Counted from the stretch's first letter, positions 29,789 through 38,011 are shown. The stretch: 64,000 nt of DNA from Streptomyces spiralis (GCF_014654675.1 NZ_BNBC01000012.1:93877-157876); one strand, 5' to 3'. The notes: generated by a model not told the origin, from the sequence alone. Numbers and translations: made by a program.

Positions 29789-30370
29789 GTGCCAAGGATT
29801 CGAGCGGCCTCCGTGGCCGAGCACCGGTCGATGCAGCGAGCCGCCCTGCTGGACGCGGCGCGGACCCTGCTGTCCGAAGGCGGGACGGAGGCGCTGACCT
29901 TCCCCGCCTTGGCCGAGCGGACGGGGCTGGCGCGGTCGTCGGTGTACGAGTACTTCCGGTCGCGGGCCGCCGTGGTCGAGGTGCTGTGCGAGGTCGACTT
30001 CCCGGTGTGGGCCGCGGAGGTCTCGGCGGCGATGGCCGCGGCCGACGGCCCGGCGGCCAAGGTCGAGGCGTACGTCCGCAAGCAGCTGGAACTCGTCGGG
30101 GACCGGCGGCACCGGGCCGTGGTGGCGATCTCGGCGAGCGAGCTGGACGCGGGGGCGCGCGAGAAGATCCGCGCCGCGCACGGCGAGCTCGTCGCGATGA
30201 TCGTCGAAGCGCTGGGGGAGCTGGGCCACGGGCAGCCCCGGCTGGCGGCGATGCTGCTGCAGGGCGTGGTGGACGCGGCCGTGCGGAGGATCGAGCTGGG
30301 AGCCGCGGAGGAGCCCTCGGTCGTGGCGGAGGCGGCGGTGGGGATGGCGCTGCGGGGGGTACGCGGCTGA
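29789..30370 (+). CDS. TetR family transcriptional regulator
   Basis: This 193-residue regulator has an N-terminal helix-turn-helix (RAALLDAARTLLSEGGTEAL, then ALAERTGLARSSVYEYFRSR) and a helical C-terminal ligand/dimer domain ending LRGVRG. It stands between whiG and a divergent-facing peptidase gene, with no adjacent transporter to suggest a ligand. The probable start lies directly after a -10-like hexamer, so the mRNA may be leaderless. Confidence 0.9.
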   Translation: MPRIRAASVAEHRSMQRAALLDAARTLLSEGGTEALTFPALAERTGLARSSVYEYFRSRAAVVEVLCEVDFPVWAAEVSAAMAAADGPAAKVEAYVRKQLELVGDRRHRAVVAISASELDAGAREKIRAAHGELVAMIVEALGELGHGQPRLAAMLLQGVVDAAVRRIELGAAEEPSVVAEAAVGMALRGVRG

Positions 30371-30381
30371 GGTTGTGCGTG

Positions 30382-30466
30382 CTAGGGGGTGTCTCGTCGA
30401 TCAGGGCGGATCAGGGAGCGGTGCCAGGCGCCGCGAGCCCGGCATGATCGACGAGACACCTCCTAG
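30382..30466. mobile_element. 85-bp MITE-like palindrome ending in CTAG on both sides
   Basis: The 22-bp ends (30382-30403 and 30445-30466) are inverted repeats with a single mismatch, separated by 41 bp. Both outer ends are CTAG, which could be a target duplication. No transposase lies inside. The right arm supplies the stop codon (CTA, 30463-30465) of the minus-strand M23 peptidase gene. It may also work as a bidirectional terminator between the two converging genes. Confidence 0.6.
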
Positions 30467-31137
30467 GTCGGCAACGGCACGCCCAGTACCGGCAGCAGCC
30501 TCGGCGGAGCCGGGTTCAGCAGCCACGGGGGGAGGAGCAGGAGGGGGTTCAGGTACGCCCCTCCTCTCAGCAGGCCCCAGTGCAGGCAGCCCGTCGCGCA
30601 GTGCGAGGCGCCGCCCGGTGCCGTCTGCTCCACCGTGCCGAGCGCCTCGCCCGCGTCCACCTCATCGCCCTCCCTCACCGCGGGGCGCACCGGCTCGTAG
30701 GTCGTCCGCAGGGGAGGGGCGCCCGTACCCGCCAGCTCCACGGACACCACGCCCCGTCCCGCCACCGGGCCCGCGAAGGACACCCGGCCGGCCGCCACTG
30801 CCCGTACCGGAGCACCCGGTGGCGCCGCCAGGTCCACACCCCGGTGCCCGGGGCCGTACTCCGTCGCCGGCGGCTCCCAGCCGCGCAGCACCGGCGGACG
30901 TACCCCCACCGGCCAGAAGCGGCCCACCGCCGCCGGCACCGCCCCGTCCGCTGCCGCCGCCGGCCTGGGCGTCTCCACTGCCACCCGCCCGGCAGCCCCC
31001 TGCGGAGCCGGAGCACCGCCCCCGCCCGCCCATGCCACCGACGCGAGCAGGGCCACCACCGTCCCCAGCAGCAGTCCGAGCCGCACGCCCACCCGTCGTT
31101 TCCCGCCCATTGCGCACATGGCCCCACGGTCCCGCAC
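30463..31137 (-). CDS. M23 family (LytM-type) peptidase, secreted
   Basis: This 224-residue exported protein has a signal-like hydrophobic segment (VGVRLGLLLGTVVALLASVA) after a basic start, a Pro/Ala-rich linker and an M23 domain. Zinc ligands His98 and Asp102 occur in GPGHRGVDLAAPPGAP. The usual HxH is CLH (Cys184, His186) in HCATGCLHWGLLRGGAYLNP, so the metal-binding histidine is kept but the catalytic one is replaced, a variant I have seen in actinobacterial relatives. Peptidoglycan cleavage is therefore uncertain. ATG 31110 is an alternative start. Confidence 0.85.
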   Translation of the reverse strand: MRDRGAMCAMGGKRRVGVRLGLLLGTVVALLASVAWAGGGGAPAPQGAAGRVAVETPRPAAAADGAVPAAVGRFWPVGVRPPVLRGWEPPATEYGPGHRGVDLAAPPGAPVRAVAAGRVSFAGPVAGRGVVSVELAGTGAPPLRTTYEPVRPAVREGDEVDAGEALGTVEQTAPGGASHCATGCLHWGLLRGGAYLNPLLLLPPWLLNPAPPRLLPVLGVPLPT

Positions 31138-31160
31138 CCCCGCCGCACCCCGCCGGAGCC

Positions 31161-31187
31161 TGTGGACAACCCGGCGGTTGTGGACAA
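31161..31187 (-). promoter_or_regulatory. Pair of DnaA boxes upstream of rpsB
   Basis: TGTGGACAA occurs at 31161-31169 and again at 31179-31187; both are exact reverse complements of the streptomycete DnaA box TTGTCCACA, 18 bp apart and in the same orientation. They lie between the M23 gene and rpsB, about 220-250 bp before the rpsB start. Confidence 0.6.
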
Positions 31188-31409
31188 CTCACCGGTTGTC
31201 GGTAGCGGCGTCACCCGGCGCCTCCCGGGTCCCGTACACTTCTGATGGCGATCCGGGTCACCGGGTCGACTTCGCACGCCCCGACACTCTGGCCGGCAAC
31301 GGCCGGTGTCAGCGCCCCTCGGTCCTTCGTGGCACGGCGCGCCGCGGGCGTCAGGCGCGGAAGCCGTCCGGCATCCGCGGCACAACCGAGAAACTCAAGG
31401 AGAACGGCC

Positions 31410-32315
31410 ATGGCCGTCGTCACGATGCGGGAGCTGCTGGAGAGCGGCGTCCACTTCGGTCACCAGACCCGTCGTTGGAACCCGAAGATGAAGCGCTTCA
31501 TCTTCACCGAGCGCAACGGCATCTACATCATCGACCTGCTCCAGTCGCTGTCGTACATCGACCGCGCCTACGAGTTCGTCAAGGAGACCGTCGCCCACGG
31601 CGGCACGGTCATGTTCGTCGGCACGAAGAAGCAGGCGCAGGAGGCCATCGCCGAGCAGGCCACCCGCGTCGGCATGCCCTACGTCAACCAGCGCTGGCTG
31701 GGCGGCATGCTCACCAACTTCTCGACCGTCTACAAGCGCCTGCAGCGCCTGAAGGAACTCGAGCAGATCGACTTCGAGGACGTGGCCGCCTCCGGCCTCA
31801 CGAAGAAGGAGCTGCTGGTCCTCTCCCGCGAGAAGGCCAAGCTGGAGAAGACCCTCGGCGGTATCCGCGAGATGCAGAAGGTGCCCAGCGCCGTCTGGAT
31901 CGTGGACACCAAGAAGGAGCACATCGCGGTCGGCGAGGCCCGGAAGCTCAACATCCCGGTCGTGGCCATCCTCGACACCAACTGCGACCCCGACGAGGTC
32001 GACTACAAGATCCCGGGCAACGACGACGCGATCCGCTCCGTCACCCTGCTCACCCGTGTGATCGCCGACGCCGTCGCCGAGGGCCTCATCGCCCGCTCCG
32101 GCGTGGCCGCCGGTGAGAAGGGCGAGAAGGCCGCGGGCGAGCCGCTCGCCGAGTGGGAGCGCGATCTGCTCGAGGGTGAGAAGAAGGCCGAAGAGGCTCC
32201 GGCCGCCGAGGCCGAGAAGCCGGCCGAGGCCGCCGCTGCCGAGGCCCCGGCTGCCGCTGCTGCCGAGGCTCCGGCCGAAGAGGCCCCGGCCGCCGAGGGC
32301 GAGCAGCAGGCCTGA
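31410..32315 (+). CDS. rpsB: 30S ribosomal protein S2
   Basis: S2 (301 aa) starts at ATG 31410 behind AAGGAGA with [20 protein letters not shown], the universal opening. Further landmarks are [37 protein letters not shown] and [17 protein letters not shown]. The core ends near residue 240; an Ala/Glu/Pro-rich tail of about 55 residues follows, an actinobacterial feature. The upstream 270 bp hold the promoter and the DnaA boxes; TACACT at 31235 is a possible -10. Confidence 0.98.
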   Translation: MAVVTMRELLESGVHFGHQTRRWNPKMKRFIFTERNGIYIIDLLQSLSYIDRAYEFVKETVAHGGTVMFVGTKKQAQEAIAEQATRVGMPYVNQRWLGGMLTNFSTVYKRLQRLKELEQIDFEDVAASGLTKKELLVLSREKAKLEKTLGGIREMQKVPSAVWIVDTKKEHIAVGEARKLNIPVVAILDTNCDPDEVDYKIPGNDDAIRSVTLLTRVIADAVAEGLIARSGVAAGEKGEKAAGEPLAEWERDLLEGEKKAEEAPAAEAEKPAEAAAAEAPAAAAAEAPAEEAPAAEGEQQA

Positions 32316-32334
32316 CCCGTCAGCGTCAGTGTTG

Positions 32335-32370
32335 ACGGCGGGAGCGGTGCATGAAGTCCGCTCCCGCCGT
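32335..32370 (+). terminator. Hairpin between rpsB and tsf
   Basis: A perfect 13-bp stem (32335-32347 with 32358-32370) with a 10-base loop starts 20 bases after the rpsB stop. It probably attenuates read-through into tsf. Confidence 0.8.
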
Positions 32371-32496
32371 TCACCCGTAGGTCAGCGGCGCGTCAGCGGG
32401 CCCTGCTCGACGAGCGAGAGGCTCCCTGAGGGGGCACGGGCCCCGCGGACCCCCTGATCTTCGATCTTCCAGACTTCGAGAAAGATTCACAGACTC

Positions 32497-33333
32497 ATGG
32501 CGAACTACACCGCCGCCGACGTCAAGAAGCTCCGTGAGCTCACGGGCGCCGGCATGATGGACTGCAAGAAGGCGCTGGACGAGGCCGAGGGCAACGTCGA
32601 GAAGGCTGTCGAGGCGCTGCGCATCAAGGGCCAGAAGGGCGTCGCCAAGCGCGAGGGCCGCTCCGCCGAGAACGGCGCCGTGGTCTCGATCATCGCCGAC
32701 GACAACTCCTCCGGTGTCCTCGTCGAGCTGAAGTGCGAGACGGACTTCGTCGCCAAGGGTGACAAGTTCCAGGCCGTCGCCAAGGCCATCGCCGAGCACG
32801 TCGCCAAGACCTCCCCGGCCGACCTCGAGGCCCTGCTCGCCTCCGAGATCGAGGCCGGCAAGACCGTCCAGGCGTTCGTGGACGAGGCCAACGCCAACCT
32901 GGGCGAGAAGATCGTCCTGGACCGCTTCGCGCAGTTCTCGGACGGCTTCGTCACCGCCTACATGCACCGCACGATGCCCGACCTGCCCCCGCAGATCGGT
33001 GTCCTCGTCGAGCTCGACAAGCCGAACGCCGAGGTCGCCAAGGGCGTCGCCCAGCACATCGCCGCCTTCGCGCCGAAGTTCCTCTCCAAGGACGAGATCC
33101 CGGCCGACGTCGTCGAGTCCGAGCGTCGCATCGCCGAGGAGACCACCCGCGCCGAGGGCAAGCCCGAGGCCGCGATCGCCAAGATCGTCGAGGGTCGTCT
33201 GAACGGCTTCTTCAAGGACGCCACCCTGCTCGGCCAGCCCTACGCGCTGGACAACAAGAAGTCGGTCCAGAAGGTTCTGGACGAGGCCGGTGTCACCCTG
33301 AAGCGCTTCACGCGCATCAAGGTCGGCATCTGA
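32497..33333 (+). CDS. tsf: Elongation factor Ts
   Basis: EF-Ts (278 aa) is the nucleotide exchange factor of EF-Tu. The N-terminal UBA-like domain MANYTAADVKKLRELTGAGM...DCKKALDEAEGN and the signature ELKCETDFVAKGD are present. The dimerisation and C-terminal modules end LDEAGVTLKRFTRIKVGI. Length and order after rpsB are normal. Confidence 0.98.
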   Translation: MANYTAADVKKLRELTGAGMMDCKKALDEAEGNVEKAVEALRIKGQKGVAKREGRSAENGAVVSIIADDNSSGVLVELKCETDFVAKGDKFQAVAKAIAEHVAKTSPADLEALLASEIEAGKTVQAFVDEANANLGEKIVLDRFAQFSDGFVTAYMHRTMPDLPPQIGVLVELDKPNAEVAKGVAQHIAAFAPKFLSKDEIPADVVESERRIAEETTRAEGKPEAAIAKIVEGRLNGFFKDATLLGQPYALDNKKSVQKVLDEAGVTLKRFTRIKVGI

Positions 33334-33540
33334 GGCCGAAGTCCGTATCGCGACGGACGCCCGGCCCGATAGGGTCGACAGCAGTCGTCCACGTCGCCCG
33401 CGAGTGCCACCACGCACGCGCGCGTGACACACGACAGCAGATCTGACGAGGAGGCCATTGCCGCTGCATGGGATGCGAAACACGCCCCACCGGCAATGGC
33501 CTTCTTCGCATGTGCACCACGTAACAGAGGCGGGATCTCC

Positions 33541-34299
33541 ATGACCACCAAGGCCCAGAAGAGCGACGACGGCAAAGTGACCGGCCGGTTTCTGCTGAAG
33601 CTGTCCGGAGAGGCATTCTCCGGCGGTGGGGGCCTGGGCGTCGACCCGGACGTGGTGCACGCCATCGCCCGCGAGATCGCGGCCGTCGTACGGGACGGCG
33701 CCCAGATCGCGGTCGTGATCGGCGGCGGCAACTTCTTCCGCGGCGCCGAACTCCAGCAGCGCGGCATGGACCGCGCCCGCTCTGACTACATGGGCATGCT
33801 CGGCACCGTGATGAACTGCCTCGCGCTGCAGGACTTCCTGGAGAAGGAAGGCATCCAGTCCCGGGTCCAGACCGCCATCACCATGGGCCAGGTCGCCGAG
33901 CCTTACATCCCGCTGCGCGCCGTGCGCCACCTGGAGAAGGGCCGTGTGGTCATCTTCGGCGCCGGTATGGGCATGCCGTACTTCTCCACCGACACCACCG
34001 CCGCCCAGCGCGCCCTGGAGATCGACGCCGAGGCGCTGCTCATGGGCAAGAACGGCGTGGACGGGGTGTACGACGCCGACCCGAAGACCAACCCGGACGC
34101 CGTGAAGTTCGACTCCCTCGGTTACGGCGAGGTCATCACGCGCGACCTGAAGGTCGCCGACGCCACGGCGATCACGTTGTGCCGTGACAACAAGCTCCCG
34201 ATCCTCGTCTTCGAGCTTCTTGCGGAGGGCAATATCGCCCGCGCCGTCAAGGGTGAGAAGATCGGCACACTTGTGGGTGATCACGGCAGCCGGGACTGA
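33541..34299 (+). CDS. pyrH: UMP kinase PyrH
   Basis: UMP kinase (252 aa) converts UMP to UDP for pyrimidine nucleotide supply. Landmarks: [71 protein letters not shown] and [20 protein letters not shown]. The start [14 protein letters not shown] at 33541 is preferred; earlier in-frame starts lack family sequence. It follows tsf by 207 bp. Confidence 0.97.
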   Translation: MTTKAQKSDDGKVTGRFLLKLSGEAFSGGGGLGVDPDVVHAIAREIAAVVRDGAQIAVVIGGGNFFRGAELQQRGMDRARSDYMGMLGTVMNCLALQDFLEKEGIQSRVQTAITMGQVAEPYIPLRAVRHLEKGRVVIFGAGMGMPYFSTDTTAAQRALEIDAEALLMGKNGVDGVYDADPKTNPDAVKFDSLGYGEVITRDLKVADATAITLCRDNKLPILVFELLAEGNIARAVKGEKIGTLVGDHGSRD

Positions 34300-34443
34300 C
34301 CGGCAACACCGACGGACCCTGACCGGGGGATGGACAATGTCCTGCCGGTCGGGAACCGTGCAGGAAGAAGACGCGACGCAGCCGGCCGCCGGCCCCGACA
34401 AGGAACCGCAGCCGGTTCCACTCAAGACACGCAGGAGCAAGTG

Positions 34444-35001
34444 GTGATCGAAGAGACCCTCCTCGAGGCCGAGGAGAAGATGGAGAAGGCCGTCGTGGTC
34501 GCCAAGGAGGACTTCGCCGCGATCCGCACCGGCCGTGCGCACCCGGCGATGTTCAACAAGATCGTGGCCGACTACTACGGTGCGCCGACGCCGATCAACC
34601 AGCTGGCTTCGTTCTCCGTGCCGGAGCCGCGGATGGCGGTCGTGACCCCGTTCGACAAGAGCGCGCTGCGCAACATCGAGCAGGCGATCCGGGACTCCGA
34701 CCTGGGCGTCAACCCGAGCAACGACGGCAACATCATCCGGGTGGTCTTCCCCGAGCTCACCGAGGAGCGCCGCCGCGAGTACATCAAGGTCGCCAAGGGC
34801 AAGGGCGAGGACGCCAAGGTGTCCATCCGCTCCGTGCGCCGCAAGGCCAAGGACGCCATCGACAAGCTGATCAAGGACGGCGAGGTCGGCGAGGACGAGG
34901 GCCGCCGTGCGGAGAAGGAGCTCGACGACACCACCGCGAAGTACGTCGCGCAGGTGGACGAGCTCCTGAAGCACAAGGAGTCGGAGCTGCTCGAGGTCTG
35001 A
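34444..35001 (+). CDS. frr: Ribosome recycling factor
   Basis: RRF (185 aa) dissociates terminated ribosomes with EF-G. The GTG at 34444 gives [20 protein letters not shown], and the standard length. It shows [36 protein letters not shown] and [25 protein letters not shown] lies ten bases upstream. Its stop overlaps the cdsA start. Confidence 0.97.
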   Translation: MIEETLLEAEEKMEKAVVVAKEDFAAIRTGRAHPAMFNKIVADYYGAPTPINQLASFSVPEPRMAVVTPFDKSALRNIEQAIRDSDLGVNPSNDGNIIRVVFPELTEERRREYIKVAKGKGEDAKVSIRSVRRKAKDAIDKLIKDGEVGEDEGRRAEKELDDTTAKYVAQVDELLKHKESELLEV

Positions 35002-36311
35002 TGAACGACTCTTCCTGGGGAGCGCCGCCGCAAGCCGGGTACTGGGGGCCCACGGACCGGTCACCCGCCCAGGGACCCGTCCCGGGGGCCGCCCCGGCGG
35101 ACCCCGCGTACGGTGCGCAGGGCGCCCAGCAGACTCGCCCCATGCCCATCGTGCCCGAGGTGCCCGCAGACGGCGGAAACCAGGAGACCGACCGGGGGGC
35201 CGCTCGGACGGGCGGCCCCTTGTTCCGAGACGAGACGTCGCGGCCGCATCCGCAGCAGCAGCCACAGCAGTACGGCAGGCCGCAGCACGCACAGCCGTAC
35301 CCGCAGTCCTACGACGCACAGCCGCACCCGCGGCAGCCTCATGACCCGCAGCCGGGGGCCTACGACCCGCAGCCGTACCAGGCGGCCCAGCCCCGGCCCT
35401 ACGACACGCCGCAGACGCCGCCCGCCCACGGGACGGCACAGCAGAATCCGGAGCCCATGCCCGACGCCCCGCAGCCGGCGCCCGCGCCGCAGAAGAAGAG
35501 CGCGGGCCGTGACCTGGGCGCTGCCATAGGAGTCGGCCTCGGGCTCGGCGTGGTGATCATCGCCTCGCTGTTCATCGTCAAGGCCGTGTTCGTCGGCGTG
35601 ATCGCGGTCGCGGTCGTGGTCGGCCTGTGGGAGCTGACGAAGCGGCTGGAGGAGCGCAAGGGCATCAGGGCTCCGCTGGTGCCGCTGGCGGTCGGCGGCG
35701 CCGCGATGGTGGTCGCCGGATACGTCCGCGACGCCGAGGGCGCCTGGGTGGCGATGGCGCTGACCGCGCTCGCGGTCCTGGTCTGGCGGATGACACAGCC
35801 GCCGGAGGGCTACCTCAGGGACGTCACCGCGGGCGTCTTCGCGGCGTTCTACGTTCCGTTCCTGGCCACGTTCGTGGCGATGATGCTCACCGCGGACGAC
35901 GGCCCGTTCCGCGTCCTGACCTTCCTGATCCTCACAGTGGTCAGCGACACGGGCGCGTACGCCGTCGGCTGGCGCTTCGGCAAGCACAAGCTCGCCCCGC
36001 GCATCAGCCCCGGCAAGACCCGCGAGGGCCTGTTCGGCGCGGTCGCCTTCGCGATGGTGGCGGGGGCGCTGTGCCTGCAGTTCCTGATCGACGACGGCGC
36101 CTGGTGGCAGGGCCTCGTCCTCGGCCTCGCCGTCGCCGCCAGCGCCACCCTCGGCGACCTCGGCGAGTCCATGATCAAACGCGATCTGGGCATCAAGGAC
36201 ATGGGCACCCTGCTCCCGGGCCACGGCGGCATCATGGACCGCCTGGACTCCCTCCTGCCGACGGCCCCGGTGGTGTGGCTGCTCCTGGTGCTGTTCGTCG
36301 GAGGCGGCTGA
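35001..36311 (+). CDS. cdsA: Phosphatidate cytidylyltransferase CdsA
   Basis: CDP-diacylglycerol synthase (436 aa) makes the precursor of anionic phospholipids in the membrane. The first ~165 residues are a hydrophilic Pro/Gln-rich extension full of YDPQPYQ-like units (for example HPRQPHDPQPGAYDPQPYQA). About eight membrane helices follow from AAIGVGLGLGVVIIASLFIV onward. The family signature lies near the C-terminus: ATLGDLGESMIKRDLGIKDM followed by GTLLPGHGGIMDRLDS. It overlaps frr by one base (TGATG). Confidence 0.95.
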   Translation: MNDSSWGAPPQAGYWGPTDRSPAQGPVPGAAPADPAYGAQGAQQTRPMPIVPEVPADGGNQETDRGAARTGGPLFRDETSRPHPQQQPQQYGRPQHAQPYPQSYDAQPHPRQPHDPQPGAYDPQPYQAAQPRPYDTPQTPPAHGTAQQNPEPMPDAPQPAPAPQKKSAGRDLGAAIGVGLGLGVVIIASLFIVKAVFVGVIAVAVVVGLWELTKRLEERKGIRAPLVPLAVGGAAMVVAGYVRDAEGAWVAMALTALAVLVWRMTQPPEGYLRDVTAGVFAAFYVPFLATFVAMMLTADDGPFRVLTFLILTVVSDTGAYAVGWRFGKHKLAPRISPGKTREGLFGAVAFAMVAGALCLQFLIDDGAWWQGLVLGLAVAASATLGDLGESMIKRDLGIKDMGTLLPGHGGIMDRLDSLLPTAPVVWLLLVLFVGGG

Positions 36312-36344
36312 CGACCGCACCTCCCCCTGGGCGGGACCCGCGGC

Positions 36345-36350
36345 TAGGGT
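36345..36350 (+). promoter_or_regulatory. Candidate -10 for the small zinc-finger gene
   Basis: TAGGGT ends seven bases before the ATG at 36358, with no Shine-Dalgarno between, consistent with a leaderless transcript. No convincing -35 is seen in the end of cdsA. Confidence 0.4.
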
Positions 36351-36357
36351 TCGGCCC

Positions 36358-36537
36358 ATGGGGCGGGCACGGTTGGAGAAGGACGGCACCTACCACGGCG
36401 ACCTGCCGTGCCGCTGGTGCGAGGCGCTCATCGCACAGGGCGGACGGCGCAGGCCGCGGCGGTACTGCAACGGCTGGCACCGGACGAAGACGTACGTCTC
36501 CTGGGTCGTCACCGCCGTCGTCGGCATCCTGTCCTGA
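36358..36537 (+). CDS. Small (59 aa) putative zinc-finger protein
   Basis: This short gene encodes MGRARLEKDGTYHGDLPCRW and continues to YCNGWHRTKTYVSWVV. Two pairs of potential zinc ligands are present: C18xxC21 and C37xxxH41, with an Arg-rich stretch (GGRRRPRRY) between. The C-terminus (VSWVVTAVVGILS) is hydrophobic. I recognise the type from streptomycete genomes but know no function. It starts 46 bp after cdsA and is the last intact gene before the decayed segment. Confidence 0.65.
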   Translation: MGRARLEKDGTYHGDLPCRWCEALIAQGGRRRPRRYCNGWHRTKTYVSWVVTAVVGILS

Positions 36538-36561
36538 CCACCCCCGCCGCGCCTGGAGCGG

Positions 36562-36711
36562 CTACGTCACCGGATTCTCGATCGGCGTGACCCGGTTGCC
36601 GTCCGGGTCGAGCACCGCCGCGAACCGCACCTGCTGGGCGCCCGGCTGGATCTCCCCGGCCCTGATCCCCCGGCCGGCGAGATCCGACAGCGCGCTCTCC
36701 AAACTCACACT
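36562..36711 (-). pseudogene. Truncated VOC (glyoxalase/bleomycin-resistance) family gene, C-terminal remnant
   Basis: About 50 codons remain: SLESALSDLAGRGIRAGEIQ, then RFAAVLDPDGNRVTPIENP, the usual C-terminal half-domain of a VOC protein with the DPDGN turn. Upstream the frame runs into a terminator hairpin and unrelated sequence, so the N-terminal half is missing. The break at about 36712 looks like an insertion or deletion junction. Confidence 0.7.
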
Positions 36712-36715
36712 GAAG

Positions 36716-36758
36716 AAGCCCCCTACCTGCGGTTCCCGCCGCAAAGAGGGGGGCTTTT
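36716..36758 (+). terminator. Orphan strong intrinsic terminator
   Basis: An 8-bp outer stem AAGCCCCC/GGGGGCTT plus an inner TGCGG/CCGCA stem ends in CTTTT. This is a classic Rho-independent terminator on the + strand, but no plus-strand gene now precedes it: the neighbour is the minus-strand VOC remnant. It probably belonged to a lost mobile-element gene. Confidence 0.7.
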
Positions 36759-37004
36759 CGGTGGGCCGGGGCCGGCCCTGGGCCGGCAGCTGATTGACCG
36801 GGCCGTCCGCCGATAAGGCCCGGGGCCCCATTCCGGCGGCTGCCTGGCCCCTGCCCGCTTCTCCCGCAACGTGGAGAGCGGCGACTGCTGCCTCGACCTG
36901 GTCTTCGGATGAGTGGGGGAACAGTCGTGCCAGAACCGTGCAAGATCGTGCGGGGAACCACGGGGAATGGCGGGAACCAGGTCGCCGGCAGTCAGGCCCC
37001 GTAG

Positions 37005-37442
37005 CGCTCCGGCACAGGTCAGCCCAGCAAGCATCGGGATGCTGAAGCGTTCCAGGCGACGCTTGCGCATTCGATCGAGAACAGCGACGGTCCGCTGTTC
37101 AAGTTGCGCCACGACCCGCGGATCACCCGGTTCGGCGCCTTCCTGCGCCGCAGGTCACTCGACGATCTGCCACAGCTCCTCAACGTCGTCATGGGCCACA
37201 TGTCCCTCGTCGGTCCACGGCCGCCGCTGCCCGAAGAGGTGGCGGCCTACCCGCCGGACATCAGGCGCCGGCTGCTCGTCAAGCCCGGCCTCACCGGACT
37301 GTGGCAGGTCAGCGGACGCTCCGACCTGCCCTGGGACGAGGCGGTCCGGCTCGATCTCTACTACGTAGACAACTGGTCGATGGGCCTGGACCTGTCGATC
37401 CTGTTGCGGACCGGGGCGGCAGTTCTCCGTGGGGGCTACTGA
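37005..37442 (+). pseudogene. C-terminal fragment of a polyprenyl-phosphate sugar transferase (exopolysaccharide type)
   Basis: An open frame from a stop at 37002 to 37442 encodes about 137 residues of the bacterial sugar-transferase family: [79 protein letters not shown] and [17 protein letters not shown]. The five N-terminal membrane helices and the catalytic start (KFRTM box) of the ~480-residue family are missing. Recognisable family sequence begins at about 37030. It lacks a ribosome site and is probably dead; polysaccharide genes are absent nearby. Confidence 0.75.
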
Positions 37443-37768
37443 CCCTGCGCCACTTTCCTGGTTGACCAGCATCAGTCCTCTTCTGCACGGCGGTCATCAG
37501 GCATCGGGATGCACACCGGAATGCCTTTCTCCGGTGAATACGCGGTTAAGTTGGCCGAGGGATGCAGCCCTGCACCAGTAAACGCGCACGTCAGAGCCCT
37601 GAGTAAGCGTGAGCGCCCGCCTCTCTTCTAAGCGCCGGGCCGCACTGCGGGTGAGTGTCTGACCACCTACTGATCATCGCTATCCGGCGGGTAACCAAGG
37701 GGCCCGTGCCCCCTCCGTGCCCGATAGCGCGGGGAACCAGGGTGACGAGCGGGCACGGCACAACGCAC

Positions 37769-37801
37769 CGGCCCCCGACCGATTCGCCTGGTCAGGGGCC
37801 G
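37769..37801 (-). terminator. Hairpin downstream of the tRNA-Ser fragment
   Basis: A 12-bp stem with one mismatch (37769-37780 with 37790-37801) and a 9-base loop lies just past the 3' end of the minus-strand tRNA fragment, where a tRNA terminator would be expected. Confidence 0.6.
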
Positions 37802-37810
37802 TTCACGTGC

Positions 37811-37865
37811 GCGGTGGGTTTGGGATTTGAACCCACGGTGGCTCGCGTCACGGCGGTTTTCAAGA
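37811..37865 (-). pseudogene. tRNA-Ser (UGA) 3'-half fragment, probable attachment-site remnant
   Basis: Read on the minus strand, the sequence runs TCTTGAAAACCG (anticodon loop, anticodon TGA), a long variable arm GTGACGCGAGCCAC, the T arm GTGGGTTCAAATCCC and an acceptor end ACCCACCGC. The 5' half is absent: the bases before the anticodon loop (GAGAGA) cannot pair with the anticodon stem. Identity starting in the anticodon loop and running to the 3' end is typical of an att core left by a tRNA-targeting integrase. Confidence 0.7.
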
Positions 37866-38011
37866 TCTCTCGGGGTTGACTCACCCATTGAGACTCCCTA
37901 GACCTCTCTTGAAGCGGGGCGAGACTACCGATGAGTAGCTGACACGCGGTCTGTCGGACCGGGAGCAGTGACGAGGCGGCCGGGTGGTCGCTGAACAAGG
38001 AGGCGAACACG

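Larger units (their letters stand above)
36712..38011. other. Decayed mobile-element segment between cdsA and yciI-like gene
   Basis: About 1.3 kb contains only remnants: the orphan terminator, a GGGGAACCACGG motif with two near copies (36952-36978), a sugar transferase C-terminus, a second GGGGAACCAGGG (37731-37742), a hairpin and a tRNA-Ser 3' fragment. The stretch 37443-37710 has no gene and is noticeably less GC-rich than the flanks. No integrase, replication or transfer gene survives. Confidence 0.6.

Noticed and set aside
32371-35439. A 1022-codon open frame on the minus strand across tsf, pyrH and frr
   Set aside because: It is the antisense shadow of three certain genes, low-complexity (Leu/Gly/Asp-rich) and matches no family; high GC produces such frames.
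36723-37112. Minus-strand frame beginning [18 protein letters not shown], considered as an integrase remnant
   Set aside because: It is partly antisense to the sugar-transferase fragment and shows no tyrosine-recombinase R..H..R..Y motif.
37005-37442. Functional glycosyltransferase gene
   Set aside because: It lacks the N-terminal membrane helices and catalytic start of the family and has no ribosome site or valid start near the conserved region.
37811-37865. Complete tRNA-Ser gene
   Set aside because: No 5' half can pair with the anticodon stem, D arm or acceptor strand in the adjacent 100 bases.
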